Shown here piece after piece: positions 5,588 to 7,291 of a stretch of 7,291 nt of DNA. This DNA comes from Nitrospirota bacterium (GTDB lineage: Bacteria; Nitrospirota; Nitrospiria; Nitrospirales; NS-4). The DNA is taken from contig VBOF01000266.1 in NCBI GenBank assembly GCA_005877855.1, forward strand, positions 1 to 7,291, given 5' to 3'. Positions within the stretch are counted from its first letter, which is position 1. Every line of letters begins with the position of its first letter. The notes beneath the pieces are model-generated. The model did no database searches. It worked only from the letters and a program-made list of their open reading frames with translations, and was not told the DNA's origin. The position numbers and the translations under genes were made by a program.

Positions 5588-7017
5588 TGGAAGACAAGAG
5601 TCACGGATTCCATATCCTGTTGGTGGATGATGAAGCAGGCGACGCCGAAATTCTGCTTCGTTCGCTGGAGCAAGAGCTGGCTGACGACGAAAACCGGGAG
5701 TTCGATTTCACGGTTGTTGCCCGGGCCGAAGGGGCGCTTAAGGTGCTGGAGGAGAAGGAGGTCCATCTGATCCTGGCTGACGTGCGGATGCCGGGCATCG
5801 GCGGTATCGAGTTCCTGAAGCGACTACAGGGCCTCAACCAATTCATTCCGGTCATCATGATCAGCGGCCTCAACTCGATCGACACAGCCGTCGAGGCGAT
5901 TCGGCACGGCGCCTTCGATTACATCACCAAGCCGTTCAATCCCAAGGTGCTCGCTGCCCGGATTCATCGGGCCATGCGCATGTACGAGATCCTGCACCAG
6001 AACTGGGCCCTCCGTCGCATGGCCATTCAGCCGGAGGGCTTCGAGACGCTGATCGGAGTCAGCCCGGCGTTTCAAACCTTGTTGCGCTTGGTGCAGGAAG
6101 TCGCCCCAGTTCGCTCGACGGTGCTGATTGTGGGAGAAACCGGTACCGGCAAGGAGTTGCTTGCCCGCGCCATTCACAATCTGAGCCCCGAGCATGAGCA
6201 GCCGTATCAACTGGTGGATTGTACGCGGTTTCCTGAAGGGATGATCGAGAGCGAGCTCTTCGGACATGTCAAAGGGTCCTTCACGGGCGCTGTCGTTGAT
6301 AAGCTGGGTCTGCTGGAATTGGCTGACGGCGGCAGCGTGTTCTTGGACGAGATCGCTGACCTGCCGCTATCGCTCCAGGCCAGGCTGTTGCGCGTAATCG
6401 AGGATGGCGAGGTGCGCCCGGTCGGGGGGACGCGGTCCAAGAAGATCGACGTACGGTTCATCGCGGCGACCAATCAAAACCTGGAAGAGCGCGTCAGTCG
6501 GGGCGAGTTTCGCAAGGATCTTTTCTACCGGCTCAATGTCGTGACGTTGCGGGTGCCGCCCTTGCGGGACCGGGCGGAGGACATTCCCTTGTTAGCCCGT
6601 CATTTCCTGACTCAGTTCGCCCGGGAGTTCGGGAAAGCCGTAACTGATCTGCACTCATCGGCTGTGACCGATCTCGTGGCCTACAAGTGGCCGGGGAACA
6701 TCCGAGAGCTGCGCAACGTCATCGAACGGGCCGTGATGCTTTGCACGGGCGAGCGCCTCTCGTCGAAAGAGTTGTCCTCGCTCCTTCCGGCCGTCACAGG
6801 AGAGAAGACCGGCCATGCTTCGATGCCGGGCGAGGAGTATCTGCACCTGCCCTATTCTGAGGCCAAGCAAAGCGTGCTGGAAGCCTTTACGATCCGGTAC
6901 ATGAAGAGCAAACTGGCCACGCATGGCGGGAACGTCACCCGGGCGGCCCAGGACAGTGGGATCCCCCGACAACATTTCCAACAGATTATGAAGCGCTACC
7001 TCAAGAATTCTGAATAG
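5587..7017 (+). CDS. NtrC-family sigma-54-dependent response regulator
   Basis: This 476-residue activator has three parts. The receiver domain (about 8-125) has acidic residues D14 and D15, phosphorylation site D65 (LADVRMPG), S93 and K115. The AAA+ domain (about 153-385) has Walker A GETGTGKE (183-190), the sigma-54 contact loop GSFTGA (230-235), Walker B VFLDEIADLP (251-260) and arginines in DLFYRL and PPLRDRAED, ending WPGNIRELRN. The C-terminal Fis-type helix-turn-helix is at about 445-472 (GGNVTRAAQDSGIPRQHF). It would remodel sigma-54 polymerase at promoters far upstream when phosphorylated. The contact loop has Ser in place of the common Ala, a natural variant. The receiver has a longer stretch between helix 1 and strand 2 than usual. 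The ATG at 5587 overlaps the kinase stop by one base. AAAGGG 10 bases upstream is a weak Shine-Dalgarno. The frame is open upstream to 5482, but that part lies inside the kinase gene. Confidence 0.95.
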   Translation: MEDKSHGFHILLVDDEAGDAEILLRSLEQELADDENREFDFTVVARAEGALKVLEEKEVHLILADVRMPGIGGIEFLKRLQGLNQFIPVIMISGLNSIDTAVEAIRHGAFDYITKPFNPKVLAARIHRAMRMYEILHQNWALRRMAIQPEGFETLIGVSPAFQTLLRLVQEVAPVRSTVLIVGETGTGKELLARAIHNLSPEHEQPYQLVDCTRFPEGMIESELFGHVKGSFTGAVVDKLGLLELADGGSVFLDEIADLPLSLQARLLRVIEDGEVRPVGGTRSKKIDVRFIAATNQNLEERVSRGEFRKDLFYRLNVVTLRVPPLRDRAEDIPLLARHFLTQFAREFGKAVTDLHSSAVTDLVAYKWPGNIRELRNVIERAVMLCTGERLSSKELSSLLPAVTGEKTGHASMPGEEYLHLPYSEAKQSVLEAFTIRYMKSKLATHGGNVTRAAQDSGIPRQHFQQIMKRYLKNSE

Positions 7018-7038
7018 GTCAACGCGTCTGTAAGGCTT

Positions 7039-7291
7039 CTACGGGCCGTCAGGCGCCATGGTGATGACTAGGACGCCGTCCCGGACGGCCTTAAAGTCGG
7101 CGACGACACGCGTATCGTCAGCAATGATCCGGCTGAGCTCCTCGATGGCCCTAACGGCAGGATCGCGTCCATGATCCACAGGGTCAAGTGTGATGCCGCG
7201 CATATTGTCGAGCAGGAGCACCCCTGTCTGCGCCAACAGTTCCATGGCCCGATGATAGTAGTGCACGTAGTTTTCGGTGTCTGCGTCAATA
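7039..7291 (-). CDS. Class I SAM-dependent O-methyltransferase, C-terminal part
   Basis: Only the last 83 codons are in the window; the gene continues past the right edge. The visible part starts IDADTENYVHYYHRAMELL and goes on through GVLLLDNMRG to the end, RDGVLVITMAPDGP. This is the C-terminal half of the caffeoyl-CoA-type/COG4122 O-methyltransferase family. The DAD aspartates (7279-7287) and the DN pair in LLLDNM correspond to the metal-binding residues that orient catechol-like hydroxyls for methylation. The family's usual W-x-G just after DN is replaced by RG, so the substrate pocket may differ. The SAM-binding motif lies outside the window. It is convergent with the sigma-54 activator gene, with 21 bases between the stops, so it is not part of that operon. 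The substrate is unknown. Confidence 0.85.
   Translation of the reverse strand, partial: IDADTENYVHYYHRAMELLAQTGVLLLDNMRGITLDPVDHGRDPAVRAIEELSRIIADDTRVVADFKAVRDGVLVITMAPDGP

Noticed and set aside
7018..7038. Possible bidirectional terminator between the convergent activator and O-methyltransferase genes
   Set aside because: No GC-rich inverted repeat followed by a T-run on either strand; the gap is only 21 bases.

Overview
The window is a densely coded stretch of GC-rich bacterial chromosome: about 95% coding, with no tRNA, rRNA, CRISPR array or transposase gene. The protein style (a short soluble histidine kinase paired with an NtrC-type regulator, a J-domain-like small protein, GGGGACWGTCCCC-type palindromes) would fit a Nitrospirota or deltaproteobacterial-type genome. 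This taxonomic guess is an inference from memory of such genomes, not a measured assignment.

Layout. Positions 1-127 hold no complete gene, but the extreme left edge carries a perfect Shine-Dalgarno on the minus strand that must serve a gene just outside the window. From 128 to 4655 five genes run leftward (minus strand). In transcription order they are a ~618-residue protein of unknown function with a methyltransferase-like C-terminus, a 538-residue metallo-beta-lactamase-fold hydrolase with a PqqD-like middle module, an 80-residue J-domain-like protein with HPH in place of HPD, a VOC-superfamily (predicted extradiol dioxygenase-like) protein, and a very small two-helix membrane protein. Gaps are 47, about 45, 7 and about 34 bases, so one transcription unit is plausible. 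The only sizeable structured gap is 1090-1134, which holds two copies of a GGGGACAGTCCCC palindrome.

A 116-base divergent intergenic region (4656-4771) separates this cluster from a rightward two-gene unit: a sensor-less cytosolic histidine kinase and, overlapping it by one base, a sigma-54-dependent response regulator (REC, AAA+, Fis-type HTH). The right edge carries the C-terminal end of a leftward class I O-methyltransferase, convergent with the regulator gene.

How they may work together. The kinase and regulator are almost certainly a cognate pair controlling sigma-54 promoters; no convincing -24/-12 site is visible in the window, so the targets are unknown. The large unknown protein and the MBL hydrolase are the least explained part and are the best candidates for an undescribed pathway. 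The link between them, and to the two-component pair transcribed divergently, rests only on proximity.
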